Assembly: GCA_015179125.1 (NCBI GenBank)
Contig: WHVA01000070.1
Coordinates: forward strand, 1-64,000
Length of the DNA stretch: 64,000 nucleotides
Source: Gautieria morchelliformis
Taxonomy: Eukaryota; Basidiomycota; Agaricomycetes; Gomphales; Gomphaceae
Direction of reading: 5' to 3'
Shown here in pieces: positions 1 through 10,958 of this stretch. Position numbers and translations under genes: made by a program. Position 1 is the first letter of the stretch, and every line of letters starts with the position of its first letter. Below the pieces are notes generated by a model, which searched no databases, was not told the DNA's origin, and saw nothing but the letters and a program-made list of their open reading frames with translations.

Positions 1-4
1 GTAC

Positions 5-241
5 ATGTTCAAGTGCATGAATTGCAACACAAAAGGACATGTGTCATGGGATAGGACATGCCCAGTATTCAAGTCAGCATGCGCAGTGGCAGAGAAAGAC
101 GATTGGAATCTACAGGTGAGGGCTCAAGATGATGATCACAGTGAGGTCAAGTTTGCACAAGATGGACGTATGATAATTGAACTGAGGAATATACATGCGA
201 ATGTAAACTACTTATATCGAATGCTTGTATGGCAACAGTGA
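5..241 (+). pseudogene. Zinc-knuckle (gag-like) C-terminal fragment
   Basis: Open frame of 78 residues. Its first third carries a CCHC-like knuckle (Cys-x2-Cys-x4-His-x6-Cys, then Pro and Phe) in a GH-x-SWDR-x-CP context, the kind of knuckle I know from Gag/ORF1 proteins of fungal retrotransposons. From about base 97 the frame runs into repeat family F (see next entry), so the last two thirds are repeat-encoded and probably not ancestral protein. The 5' part lies outside the window. I read it as a transposon gag tail fused to a repeat; no host function is implied. Confidence 0.45.
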
Positions 242-768
242 ATAGGAAAGAGGCCGTCATGAGTCAGGGTTGGATAGGGGTGTGCAGTCATGATACAAAA
301 TAGATGAAATAGACATACAATAGAAATGGAAGAGGGGTGCGAACATGAAATGATGGAGAGGAAAGGGGGTGAAGGCACCTATGTACAAAAACACGCCTTG
401 GGACATGCATATACACCACCCTGCACAGACTCTTCGTCTGCTGGGTTTATCCCACATGACCTACGGGTAGAACGTCCTCTGAATGCATCCTGGCCATATG
501 AACACCTAAAGGGGTTGGGTCGAGAAGATGATGGGGCCAGCGATGAACCATCACGCCAGATAAAGGGTGTCGATTGTGTTTGATGGCCTGCCTGCTGGCG
601 AATGATGCGAGTAGTGAATGGTCGTTTGGTGAATGTGGCGAAGAGTCAATGAAGTGAACATGGGGGAGGAGTGGTCGGAGGGTATGGCGAACTCAGGCGA
701 AGACGCAGGAGGAACGATGAGAGGAGGAAGAGAGACAGCAGGGTAAGGGAAATAGACGGGTCATGACA
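97..768 (+). repeat. LTR-like repeat family F, copy 1 (partial)
   Basis: This stretch is the reverse complement of large parts of 21212-22242 and 23470-24987. Shared blocks include the segment around 105-245 and the segment around 255-480. It ends in ..TCATGACA at 768, the same terminus as the other two copies. The 5' half of the element is missing and is replaced by the zinc-knuckle sequence. No target-site duplication can be tested because the left end is absent. Confidence 0.75.
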
Positions 769-1284
769 GAAGGGAGAGGCGTACATCGTCCAGTACAAAA
801 GGCTGGTTACAACTTTGGTTGCATCCCGACCGCCTGTCGAACAAGGCATCACCAGGGCGAGGAGGTAACGTTTCGGCATCGCGATGTTGATACGTGGTGC
901 GCGAGGTAGGACATGTTAGGTTTTCGGTGCGGACCTCGAGAGTTGACAATAATCGCGTTTGTCTGAGCTCTGTTAAACGCGTTAGGAATTCCCTTGTCGA
1001 AGGCAAGGGCTTCTAACCCCGGGAAATATAGATCCGACAACGCGGTTCTTTGTATTTAATGTTATGTATGGTGTTGACCTGGTACTATATATAGAAATTT
1101 ATGAGGATTTGATAATGATGCCTTTCCTTGATATGGTGAATTTGGGAAATGCTACGTGTATTTGTCACAGCCTTTTGCCGTTTGTGTCCGTTATCTTATC
1201 GTCATCTTTTTCCGGCAGCTGCTGTGTCCCTGTCATGCGTGATGTCATTGCCCGCTTGCCCCTAACGTTCCCGCTTGCCTCCAC
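769..1284. other. No recognisable gene
   Basis: Only short shadow frames are present. The right part (about 1150-1284) is pyrimidine-rich and may be 5' flank or an earlier exon of the Helitron gene that follows, but I see no motif that proves it. Confidence 0.5.
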
Positions 1285-3345
1285 TTGACCTTGGTCTCGT
1301 CGCAGCGGTTGCTTAAAAACATGGTTTTAAATGGTGATGGCGTCCCGCTTGGCCTGTTCATTATTTGGGCTGTTGACACCGGTTTTGATATAGGCAGCTC
1401 TCAGTTTTTCGATGGATCCGTTGTAAGCGACGAATTGTCCTTGTTAACGGTGCTGGAGATAGTAGAGTTATTGCCTGAAGTCAATTGGACGACGAGGATG
1501 CTTGGTACTAGGCATAAGCTTATGACGGCGATATCCCTGTTGCCTAAAGAGCTACAGCAACGTGTCATGCGTGCGGGGAAGCAAAAAAAGGTTGAATATG
1601 AAGAGGAGGTCAGGAACATTTGCGCTGAACAGGAACTCAGCAAGAAAAGGAAAAGGGATGCTGATGAATCTTACTACGAATCTGAACGCCAACGGATTTG
1701 GAATTCGGTGGATGATGACACGCATTATCTCGATCCTGTTGACCTCACAACGCAGTTGGATCGATTGGGCAAGTTCATTGATAAAACGTCGAATAGGTAT
1801 GTGCAGCAGGCGGTTTGCTACGTCTGTGCGCGTCGTATGGAGAAAATCAAAACCCGTTATAGCAGGGTCGACGATCTTCCTCACCATGAATTGCTGAAGC
1901 CCGCGGTCGGTAATCGTTACCATCAATTGACGCAGGAAATGTTGTTGCATCCGCCTGCGTTAGCATCTGACCGTCAATCGGTTGACGGACGAGTCTGTTT
2001 TGAATGTTGGGGGGCGTTATCTGATGGTCTACGTCCTCGGTTCTCGTTGGGTAACAATTTGTGGATAGGACCCGTCCCTTTCGAACTGTCCATGTTGACT
2101 CTCCCGGAGCAGGTTTTGATTTCACGGTTTTACCCTGCTTCCTATATCATCAAACTTTATCCGAAAAGAAGGGGTACAGCATCGTGGGATAAGCGGCAAT
2201 TGAACTCGGGTCTTCGAGGAAACGTGTCCACCTATCGTTTGGATCCGTCTCAGGTTGCAGACATGGCGATGGGTTTGTTATTACCTAGTAAGCCTTCTAT
2301 CTTGGCCGCTGTTATGTCTGTCACTTTGGTCGGTCCGAAAAATATCGAAGAAAAAACCTTAAAAGGACTGTTGCAAGTCTGACGGAAACGGGTGTTGGAT
2401 GCGTTATTGTGGCTTAAAAGTCACAATCCTTTGTATACTGCTGTCGACATCGACATGGATGCCATTCGTCAACTTCCTTTAGGAGGTATTCCAGAGGCTG
2501 TCATGGAAAACATTAAGTTAGATTCTTCTTTGGATGTGCTTGCAGAGGAGCAAGGAGGTACGGTACCCGATATCGACGAAGATGAGCAGAGTGAAGAAGA
2601 TGAAAAGGAAGGGAGCGATGAAGAAGGTGACTATATTTGATGGACGTTTCCTGACAATTTTGACGAGGAACGCCACGATGTAGGTGCGGAAGAAGAAAAC
2701 CCGGCGGTAATACCTATTCAGGAATTAGGTGTAATAGATGTCATGGGAGATGATGTACCTTCGTCAACTTTGATGAACAATGCGTTACACAATACTGGCG
2801 AAGCTGCGCAGAACGATGCCGGCGAAGAAGACGGTTATCTTTTTAGGAGAAGTGGGGATTTTGTCAACGAATACGCACGTCGGAACGAACGCAGTGTCCT
2901 TTACGATGGGGCAGATGACATTCCAAATCACCTTTTGGGTGCTTATCCGTTTCTGTTTCCTTATGGAGAAGGAGGGTTTGAAATAGAAAGACCTCGACTG
3001 GTGTCCTATGTTGAACATGCTCGACGGGCGCTGCAATACGACGACAGACGGTTTTCGTGGTATATGTCGTTTATCTTCCAGGTTTTTGGCGTTATACAAA
3101 AACGGCAAGTTTGTCGGTCTGCTGAGCTACAGGTAAGCACTGTTAACATAAAAGGGTCCTGTTCGACTTGACAAAATTGTAATGAGGTAAATCAACGACG
3201 ATTTGTCTCTCAAAAAGCCGATTTCGAGAACATCTCTTCGAAAGACTTGATTTTAGCGGCGGATGAAGAAAGACGGCATGTTCCTTTTAGCGAAGATGGA
3301 AGGAGGAAGCATGTCCAGAAACAGGCGTATGACACCAGGAGCGTA
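1285..3345 (+). pseudogene. Helitron replication protein, N-terminal half (DUF6570-like plus Helitron_like_N)
   Basis: One frame runs from 1285 to 3132, broken only by TGA at 2380-2382 and 2638-2640. A likely intron at 3133-3186 (GTAAGC..AG, 54 nt) then joins in frame to a further exon that fades after about 3345. The middle holds a Cys pair (CYVC, CFEC) followed by the NxLWIGPVPxELxxLTLPEQ..ARxYP-type block and IIKLYPK that I associate with DUF6570. After an acidic stretch comes HLLGAYPFLFPYGEGG and YVEHARRALQYDDRRF, typical of the Helitron_like_N region. The Rep HUH motif and helicase domain are missing. Both stops fit CGA-to-TGA changes. Known role of the family: rolling-circle transposition. 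This copy is dead. Confidence 0.8.
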
Positions 3346-4419
3346 GAACCACGAAGCAGGAACAGAATCGCAGACTCAAACAGAATCATATACCCATTGC
3401 GCCCCCTTGGAGCGACCCGACGGTGGGGTGAAGGCATTTATCTGCTCATCCACGATTCCACAGTTAGCTCGCCAAACGTGGCTGATAGCGCTCCGTTAAA
3501 GGTGGGGGTTTCAACGCCCACGGGGTGTGCCCGCCAAACGGTCACTCGACACTCCAGTATGAGATGGAAACTACTGTAATTATTATATCTAACATAGGAC
3601 GATGTCCCAATAGATATAAATGGAAAGGAAAAAAAAAAAACTAGAGCGCTATGAGTGGAGACTGACCACAAACGAACGGATAAGTGTATCAGGGGAAGCG
3701 AGACATCAAATGGATTCTCAGTGGGTGCGTGCCTGGCGTGAGATGGAGCGCGAAGGGAAGCGTGCTGCACATAGCCGGCAGGGGCCAGACTCCTGGGTGC
3801 AGGCTCACCGTGAGAAGGATTGTGCGTGATCGGCTGCCCGAACCAATCGACTAGAAACTCAGCTAATCATGAAGGCCGCAAGCGGAAAGACACATCAGTG
3901 CCACGTTGCCACTTGCCACCACGTGCACCGTGTGACCCCTGCCTTGGTAGGACTGCTTTGGTACTGATCTGCAACACCTTCGTGGCGAACGTCCTTCGGC
4001 GATGGTACCTGTTTTCGAGAAAAGGGTTACTGTACAATAAGCAAGCGAACTCGAACGCAATGCGGTGCGTATCCACATGTACCCGTGTCACAATAATTAA
4101 AGGTATTTACCAAAGGGTTCCCGTGGAGTCATTGTAAATCTATCGTCAACGTGGTATAGCTGGAGGCCGTTTCTTCGGAGACTTGGCAACTGGTGGCTGT
4201 CCCACATGACGAGGTACAGCTGGTGACACCTGCCCCGATTGCTTGCATACTGCAGAGGGTAAGGATATCCCGCAAAGTGATGTTTATCTCGATTTCATCT
4301 CCAAGGGTGACAGAAGGTTACACGCACTCCATCGTTGGATGATGAGTAGCAAGTACTAACGGCAAACTGCCTCCCATCTGACCCACCCCTCGAGAATCCC
4401 TTCACCCTGCTCAAGTTCC
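3346..4419. other. No recognisable gene
   Basis: After the Helitron homology fades there is about 1.07 kb with only short overlapping frames on both strands and one A12 run near 3630. I see no family motif. Confidence 0.5.
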
Positions 4420-5640
4420 TGTGCTTCGTCGCCATCTGCTTCACAGGACGTGGGCTTATGCTTTCTTCTATGCTCTACGCCTCTGCTCATCCTCTTGTCT
4501 TCCATTGGTGTTCCATGATGCCTACTTCGATTGCAAGGTCGATTTCAAGGGTGAGCGTCATATGTACCTTTATACCGACGCACTTGCTGAAGCGCGTACA
4601 GGTGATGTGCTGGATATTATGGAACTCTGTCATGATTGGCCCAGAGTCAACTTCACTCCCGAATCAAAGATGTTCTCAAACGTTTCATTCCTGATGTCAT
4701 ATTCCACTCTCAGGCCCAGGACGAGGAGCAAGTACAGGACCACTATGATCGTGCGCGCTCCTATTTTTCACAAAAGAAATTGTGCCTACCATTCAGGTGT
4801 CGCGTTTCTTCAAAGGTGACGATTTTCTACGAGTGGTTACTGGGTCCACGCATATTCTACATTTCGGGGGTCGTGAGGCTTGACCTGGAACGAGAGGAAA
4901 CTCTGGAGGAGCTGCAGGACAATAGGCGCGAGCAACTGAACCAAGAACCTACGGGCTACTGACATTGGTTGCGGTTGAGGCACGCTCGCAGCGTTTGCCG
5001 CCAAGAACTATGGTTGGGACATCAGTGGCGTTACCCTTGCAAAAAAAACAACCTTTGTTTGGGAATGAGCGTATATATAGCGACTAACGGCGGGGACCCT
5101 GATCGTGCTCGCATACCTTCTGTGATTATAGCGATATCCCTGTCACAAAGGGACATTATACCAGCACGTCGGCATCAGGCGTTTTGGAGCGTTTGTGAGG
5201 CATGTGCATGATTCGCTAGATGACGACGGGACATTTGTCTTCCAAGTCGCTGGCTTGCGGCCTGCCTGGCAACATGAATACCTTGTCTGGTATGCCATGG
5301 GAAAATCGCTTACCATCCCAACACACTTCCTTGCTTTCAACGATCCAGGGGCATGTTCATGAATTTTTCCAGGTGCTGACGCTAGCTGTTCCCTCGGTTG
5401 CGTAATAACACAGGTGAGTGCAGTACTCTCTTCTTCCTGTACTCATCACAAATACGGATATAGCTCGAGGCCGCCGGTTTCGAAGTTAAGAACATCGATG
5501 TTTTAGGCGTCCACTATTCTGTCACCATTTATCGGTGGTACAAAGACTGGCTTTCTAATAAAGCCAAGGTCATCGCCAAGTACGAGGAGTGCTGGTATAG
5601 GATATGGGTATATTTTTTTCGCATACTCAGCTCCGCCCGT
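4420..5640 (+). pseudogene. Sphingolipid C9-methyltransferase-like pseudogene (CFA synthase/SAM methyltransferase fold)
   Basis: Pieces in shifting frames follow the order of a fungal sphingolipid C9-methyltransferase, which methylates the sphingoid base of glucosylceramide in the ER using SAM. In order: a YLYTDAL..LCHDW segment (about 4560-4650), DVIFHSQAQDEEQVQDHYDR (about 4690-4750), GPRIFYISGVV..REETLEELQDN (about 4845-4925), AAKNYGWDISGVTLA (about 5000), HVGIRRFGAFVR (about 5160), DDDGTFVFQVAGLRPAWQ (about 5220), GADASCSLG (about 5380), then after a likely intron (5412-5464, GTGAGT..TAG) LEAAGFEVKNIDVLGVHYS and a YRWYKDWLSNKAKVIAKY block. The glycine-rich SAM loop is not readable. Several frameshifts and stops make it a pseudogene. 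The closest alternative is a cyclopropane-fatty-acid synthase, but the motif spelling fits the fungal C9 enzyme better. Confidence 0.85.
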
Positions 5641-6680
5641 GCGGGCGGCCCCCTGGACTAGATAAAAATATTCTCTCCCATGCAAGCGCCACAAACCACT
5701 CCCTCCTGCCTGCAAAGAGAGGCAACCTATCCATAAGCATGAAGCACAAACAACTCTTGAAGAAGCTGTTTCCAAAATTGAGCATTGTTATATTGTTTGA
5801 CTGATGGAGTAATGGACAAATCGTAACCGGGTACGGCCGAGTGGAGGCTGGAGCAAATAGCTGGAGGTCATGGTACTCTGGCTCCTGCATTTCAAAATGT
5901 TGCGTCGGTGCACTGATTGGAAGGCCCTGGCATGCCCAAGCAGGACGATTTGGACACGTGGCAGCTTAGAGAGAAGAAGAGTGGGACGTGGCTGTCCAGC
6001 GTGCCAGGTACGTCGCCGCCAGCTCCCTGTCACACGTGGCAGTAATCCTAGCCAGATATCTGGATTCGCGCAAGGATCCGTTTATTACATAATGTGCGGC
6101 AAACCACGTGTATCGCCACACAGCGTTTATATTAGCTCAACTGAATTGAAAATCTTAGGCACAACATTCAGTTGCGCTAATATCTATTGGTAGCAAAAAG
6201 AATAGCCGGTGGATCTGCCAATCAGTGGTCCGTGCACCCCTACGTAATATGGCTTTATGGTACGTGGTTACCGATTCACAGCCACAAGTAGGCGTCTTAC
6301 ACCCGGCGAATTCCGCACCCGCGCGCAGTGGCCATGCGTTAAGAAACACGCATGAAACTGCCCTCTTGCTTTGCTTTCTTTCTTCTTTCTTTCTTGTATT
6401 ATAAACTGACCGGTTCGCTACTAGCGAAGGCTTCCTTCTCCCTGAACTTCATCGCTCGCCGCGCCAGACGCGTCACAGTTCACTGTCATGGACAGTCACA
6501 GCGTGAGGACTACTCTTGCCTATTTACCAGCATCGCTACTCGCCGCTGTCCATCGATGTCGCTAGCTTGCGGCACTCTCTTCACACTTCAACATGGCTCG
6601 CTAGACGCGCTCACCCTGACCTTTGCCCAGCTAATTTATTGCAGTCTGTCTTTCCCTCCCTCCGATTCATATCGAATCCC
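5641..6680. other. No recognisable gene
   Basis: About 1 kb with only short frames. A CT-rich stretch (about 6360-6400) and no repeat shared with the rest of the window that I could see. Confidence 0.5.
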
Positions 6681-6986
6681 TGCATGACGAGGAGGCCTTT
6701 TCCCTCTGCATGCCATCATCAGCTTCTTTTTCCACCTCATCTTGTTCTGCCACGTACCACGTAGATACGTCTCTCTGAATCAAGTTGTTGCTTGCGGTGC
6801 ACCAGGCACCGGCGTTCCTTATCCCCGAGCCCCCTGCTGACATGAACGCTTTTTCCCTCTGTATGCCATCATCAGCTTCAGTTTCCACCTCGTCATTTTC
6901 TGCCATGTACCACGTAGATACGTCTCTCTCAACCAAGTTGTTGCTTGCGGTTCCTCGCCGGGCACCACCGTTCCTTATCCCCGAGC
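6681..6986. repeat. Tandem duplication, two units of about 153 bp
   Basis: The blocks starting near 6698 and 6851 share TTTTCCCTCTGxATGCCATC, then a CACGTAGATACGTCTCTCT core and a CCGTTCCTTATCCCCGAGCC tail, at a constant offset of 153 bp. A few substitutions and small indels separate the units. Open frames here are repeat-encoded and not convincing genes. Confidence 0.85.
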
Positions 6987-7035
6987 CGTGAGCTCTTAGA
7001 GTCACTCATCGGGTCAAGGGGAATTCGCACCTTAT

Positions 7036-7285
7036 TGTCAATGCAGGACAATAAATAATGCTTTTGTGGGACGAAGGAGATATAATAATCTGTTATTCTA
7101 TGATCTGTACAAGATCATCTGTCCTTATATACTAATTATGATGTTCCTATATTACCAATCTCTTCGAGCTGCTGTGCCGATGCAGTGCCGGTGCACCAGC
7201 AACCCGGGGTCGAGAGCGATCTCGAACCTCCGGCTAAATGCGTGCCGGCTCTGCCTCGGCGGTGTCATCGTCCCGATTACTAACA
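7036..7285 (-). repeat. Copia 3' LTR
   Basis: Directly downstream (minus strand) of the purine tract CTGAGGGGGAG lies a segment starting TGTTAGTAATC and ending ..GCATTGACA, i.e. TG..CA ends, about 250 bp. The flanking five bases on the outer side are CTTAT (7031-7035). There is no second LTR in the window to confirm the exact ends. Confidence 0.65.
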
Positions 7286-9030
7286 CTCCCCCTCAGCGAG
7301 AAGTCCCTTCGGTAAAATCCTAATTTCCCTAATAGATACCTATGTTGGTGCATGTCTAATCCCTTTGTAAATATGTCCGCTACGTTCTCCTTCGTCGGTA
7401 CGTACGTAAGTGATGCCTCGTGAGAGGCCACTTTCTCACGGATAAAATGATATGCGACATTGATGTGTTTGGTACGCGCATGATACGTTGCGTCATGCGA
7501 TAGTGTAATGGCGCCTAGATTGTCTGATCGAAGTGACGTGGGCTGGGTTTGATCGATTCCAAGTTCCTCGATGAAACGTCTCAGCCAGATTAATTGCTTG
7601 GCGCCCTCGGTAAGTGCCATGTATTCGGCCTCCGTGGTAGATAGCGCGATCGTTCGCTGCTTCTTCGAGCTCCATGCGATAGCTCCCCCTCCTAGTATAG
7701 CTACATAGCCACTAATAGATAGTGCGTCGTTTCTATTAGCATAATCCGAGTCGACAAATATTTCGAGGTCGAGACCAGCGTCTCGTCGGAAGATTATGCC
7801 GTCGTCACGTGACCCTTTGAGGTACCTGAGCGCGTGCTTGATCGCCGTCCAGTGCTCGGTTCCGTAAGTAGTAGTGAATTGGCTCAGATGTTGTACGGTA
7901 AAAGCCAAATCAGGTCGCGTGCTGAGTGCTGCATACATGAGTGACCCGATCGCCTTGGCATAGGGTACTTCGGCAGTTGGACCTGTTGAGTCCATGGGTG
8001 TCGTGAGTTTGATCATTTTATGCAGAGGTGTAGATACGGAATGTGCTGTTGTCATGTTGAATCGATCGAGTATGATGTCGATGTAATGTCCTTGAGACAT
8101 GATCAGTGTTCCCTCATCCCTATTCCTCTCAACTCTAATTCCCAATATTTTCTTCATTTCTCCTAAATCTGTTAAAGGGAATTTTCCATGAAGCTCCCCC
8201 TTGAGCTTAATCATCCCTCCTTTGGAGTCAGCAAATAGTCCAAAGTCGTCCACATATACTGATATGACTTCGATTGAATCCTTATCTTGTCTGATGTAGA
8301 CGCATTCATCGGCTGTACTTTGATGGAAGCCGAGATCGAGTAGTAATTTGCGTAAGCGCTGATGCCAAGCTCGTCCCGATTGTTTGAGTCCGTAGAGTGC
8401 TCTGTATATTCTTAGAACGCGTCCAGATCCATCATCAAATCCGTCGGGCTGGCGCATGTAGATCTCCTCATCTATGGTTGAATTGAGGTAGGCGCCTTTG
8501 ACATCCATCATTTCGATTTCCCAATCGAGTGTGTTTGCGATCGCTAATAGAACGCGTAGTGAATCGAATTTGACCACGGGTGAGGTTATCTCGTAGTAAT
8601 CCATCCCTGGTCTCTGTGTGAATCCTTGAGCCACAACCCTTGCTTTAGCCTTATCGAATTGTCCATCCGGTTGTGTTTTGACAGCGTATACCCATCGGCA
8701 ACCGATAGCTACTCGTCCAGGTGGTAGTTCTGTTAGCTCCCATGTTCCTAACGTCTTGTGTTGGTCCATCTCAATTTCCATCGCTTTCTCCCAGATCGGC
8801 GCATCATCACGTGATACCGCCGCTCTGTAATTCTCAGGTTCAGTGACGATTTCTCTCGTTATGTAAACCTGCTCGGTGCGTCCTGAATTATTCAGCTTCC
8901 GGTAATCCGGTCTTTGAGTGATACGCGCGCTCCGTCGAATCTGTGGAGCTGGCGCTTGTTCAGGTGGATCAGGAACGGGCGTCGTGTGGGGTGATGACGT
9001 CTGTGGGGTAGATGTGATCGGGTCCGGCAC
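7234..9030 (-). pseudogene. Copia reverse transcriptase and RNase H
   Basis: A 598-residue frame with an Arg/Pro-rich linker (about 1-45), then an RVT_2 reverse transcriptase: KARVVAQGFTQ (about residue 130), DVKGAYLN (about 175), RALYGLKQSGRAWH (about 210) and the catalytic box YVDD (about 260). The C-terminal RNase H holds DSDYANR, KKQRTIALSTTEAEYMAL and the ENVADIFTKGL end box. This is the part that copies element RNA into DNA and removes the RNA strand. The last residues run into the LTR. The frame is long and intact, but the upstream domains are out of frame with it. Confidence 0.92.
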
Positions 9031-9834
9031 ATGCTCGCATGGTGAGTGCTCCCCCTCGAGCGGTGCCGTGTCGTCATCGTCATTATCTGGGATGGGGTAG
9101 AGTCGGTTGTCATTTTCGTCAAATGTAATTTCTCGAATTTGAACATGTTTGAGGCTTTATTGTAATACCTCCAGGCTTTTGCATGTTCAGCTACTCCGAC
9201 GAATATATGTTCTTCTGCCTTTGGATCAAGTTTGGCTCGACGTTGATCCGGCACTATAACCCAGCAATTTGTCCCAATTCCTCTAGACGTGCTATGTTCG
9301 GCTTCTTGCCGAATAGTGCTTGGAATGGCGTTGCGTCATCTCCAAGCGCTCGCGTGGGTGATCGATTTTTGATATAACACGCGTAAGCCACGGCCTCGGG
9401 CCAGAGTATTTTTGGCAGGTTCTTGGCAAATATCATTGCCCGTGCGTGCTCGAGTAAGGTCCGGTTGAGTCGTTCGGCGATTCCATTCTGGGCTGGGGAG
9501 TATGGAGCTGTGGTCTCCATGATAATGCCATATTTTGCACAAAATTCCTTGAAATTTTTATTGACATATTCCCCTCCATTATCTGAGCGAAACCTCTTCA
9601 GTTTCTGACCTGTTTGGGTCTCGAGGAATGCCTTGTACGTCTCGAAGTGTTTGAGCGCTTCATCTTTGGCGCTCCCAAAATAGATGACCGTGTACCTCGA
9701 TTTGATGTCCGTGAAAGAATAAAAGTACTTTTCACGTGATGGTCCCTCGGTCTGGGCAGGCCCCATACATCGGATACTGTCAGATCACCGACCTGTTCTA
9801 CAGTGTCCTCGGCTCTTTTGGGGAACGGCTCCAC
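8892..9834 (-). pseudogene. Copia integrase, split over three frames
   Basis: Three overlapping frames (9598-9834, 9254-9766, 8892-9254) give consecutive parts of one integrase: a PFPKRAEDTVEQVGDLTVSD lead-in, a DIKSRYTVIYFG strand, the catalytic RFRSDNGGEYVN and SPAQNGIAERLNRT blocks with the second Asp and the Glu, then ARLEELG and the DQRRAKLDPKAEEHIFVG tail. The first catalytic Asp is in FTDIKSR. The frame changes show indels rather than introns. Confidence 0.88.
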
Positions 9835-10958
9835 ATGCCGCTTGCCTTGTATGCATGCCTTGCACTGGCTCGGCTCGTTTGATCGTCGATCTCAAGTCCA
9901 GTAACTAGATCGTTAGATTTCAACATCTTTATAGAATTTATGTTGATGTGCCCGAGTATCCTGTGCCATTTGTCCCATGACCGTCCTTTTGCCGCTGCGG
10001 CAAAGTCCCGTGCCTCGACTGATCGAGTGACTCGTGCCTTCATACAGAACAGCCGCCCACGCTTCTGTCCCTGTGCGAAGGTAACTCCGGCGCGTGATTT
10101 GAATTCAACGCCGGTGCCTGAAAATGTGGCCGTGTTGCCCTTATCAGTTAAACGCCCTACGCTGATAAGGTTGTTCGGCGCATCCGGTGCATGCTTGACG
10201 TCACGTAGCTCGATCGTGTTCGTCTTGGCGCCGATCTTGAATTCCATGTATATAGTGCCTCGGCCTTGTGTATGTAGTACCGCACCGGGTGAAATTCCTT
10301 CGATTTCAGATGGTTCCTCGGCATAGCTAGCGAAATCATTTCGGCTTCTAGCTATGTGTGTTGTTGCCGCTGAATCGGCTAACCAGTCGGATGCGGATAT
10401 AGCACTGTATGCTACCTCCTTAGATACAAATGCGAAGTCCTTTTCTTCTGCTTGTTTGACTGTTTCTGTGTTCCCTGATTTGAACCATTTCGGTGCTTGG
10501 CCCTCCTTGCCGCCACCTTTCGCCCACCAGTCCTTCACGTAATGACCCTTCTTGCCGCAATTTCGGCACTTTCCCTTTGTTGCTCCTGAGTCATCTTTCC
10601 TGGTCCTGTGACGTTGTTGCGCCTTAAGCGCCGTCTGCCGTGCCGATCCAGCTTTCCCTGCTCGATCCTCATCGAGGACCCGAGCTATTAATATATCAGC
10701 TGTTGTCCCGGCTCCACTGGCCTTTACTGCCGTAATAAACGCCGACCAAGAATCTGGTAATGACGTCAGCAACGTGTTCGAGAACTCGGTGTCACTGATG
10801 TAATGCCCCCGCGCATTCAATTCCTGTTGAATGCCGCGGAGCTTGCGTACGTGCTCCTCCATGTTCACGCCGTCCTCGGCAAGCGTCCGGAAGAAGTCTC
10901 TTTGGAGATTTACAATTCCCACTGCTCCCTTAGATTCGAATATAGCTTGTAGACTAGT
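9798..10958 (-). pseudogene. Copia gag and protease, N-terminus lost
   Basis: The frame extends upstream of its first Met to about 10958 (reading ..TSLQAIFESKGAVG), so the true N-terminus of gag is missing. A gag helical domain is followed by a zinc knuckle CRNCGKKGHYVKDW in which the fourth ligand, Cys, is Trp. Then a protease site with DWLADSAATTH (the usual Asp-Ser-Gly reads Asp-Ser-Ala) and a GAG pre-integrase block WHRILGHININSIKML. Changes at both the knuckle and the protease site fit decay. It is cut by the minisatellite beginning at 10959. Confidence 0.88.

Larger units (their letters stand above)
7036..10958 (-). mobile_element. Ty1/copia retrotransposon, 5'-truncated and frameshifted
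   Basis: Reading on the minus strand: gag, protease, integrase, reverse transcriptase and RNase H, then a purine tract (GAGGGGGAG) and a 3' LTR. The gag-protease-integrase-RT order is diagnostic of the copia class. The 5' end, including the 5' LTR, is missing: the gag frame stops where the minisatellite at 10959 begins. At least four frameshifts (near 9850, 9765, 9255 and 9100) separate the coding blocks, so this copy is inactive. Confidence 0.93.

Noticed and set aside
326..583. 85-codon frame near the left edge
   Set aside because: It is inside repeat F and matches shadow frames of the other F copies; no conserved reading frame among copies.
3247..3579. 110-codon frame after the Helitron fragment
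   Set aside because: Its first part is the Helitron exon already annotated; the rest lacks any conserved motif.
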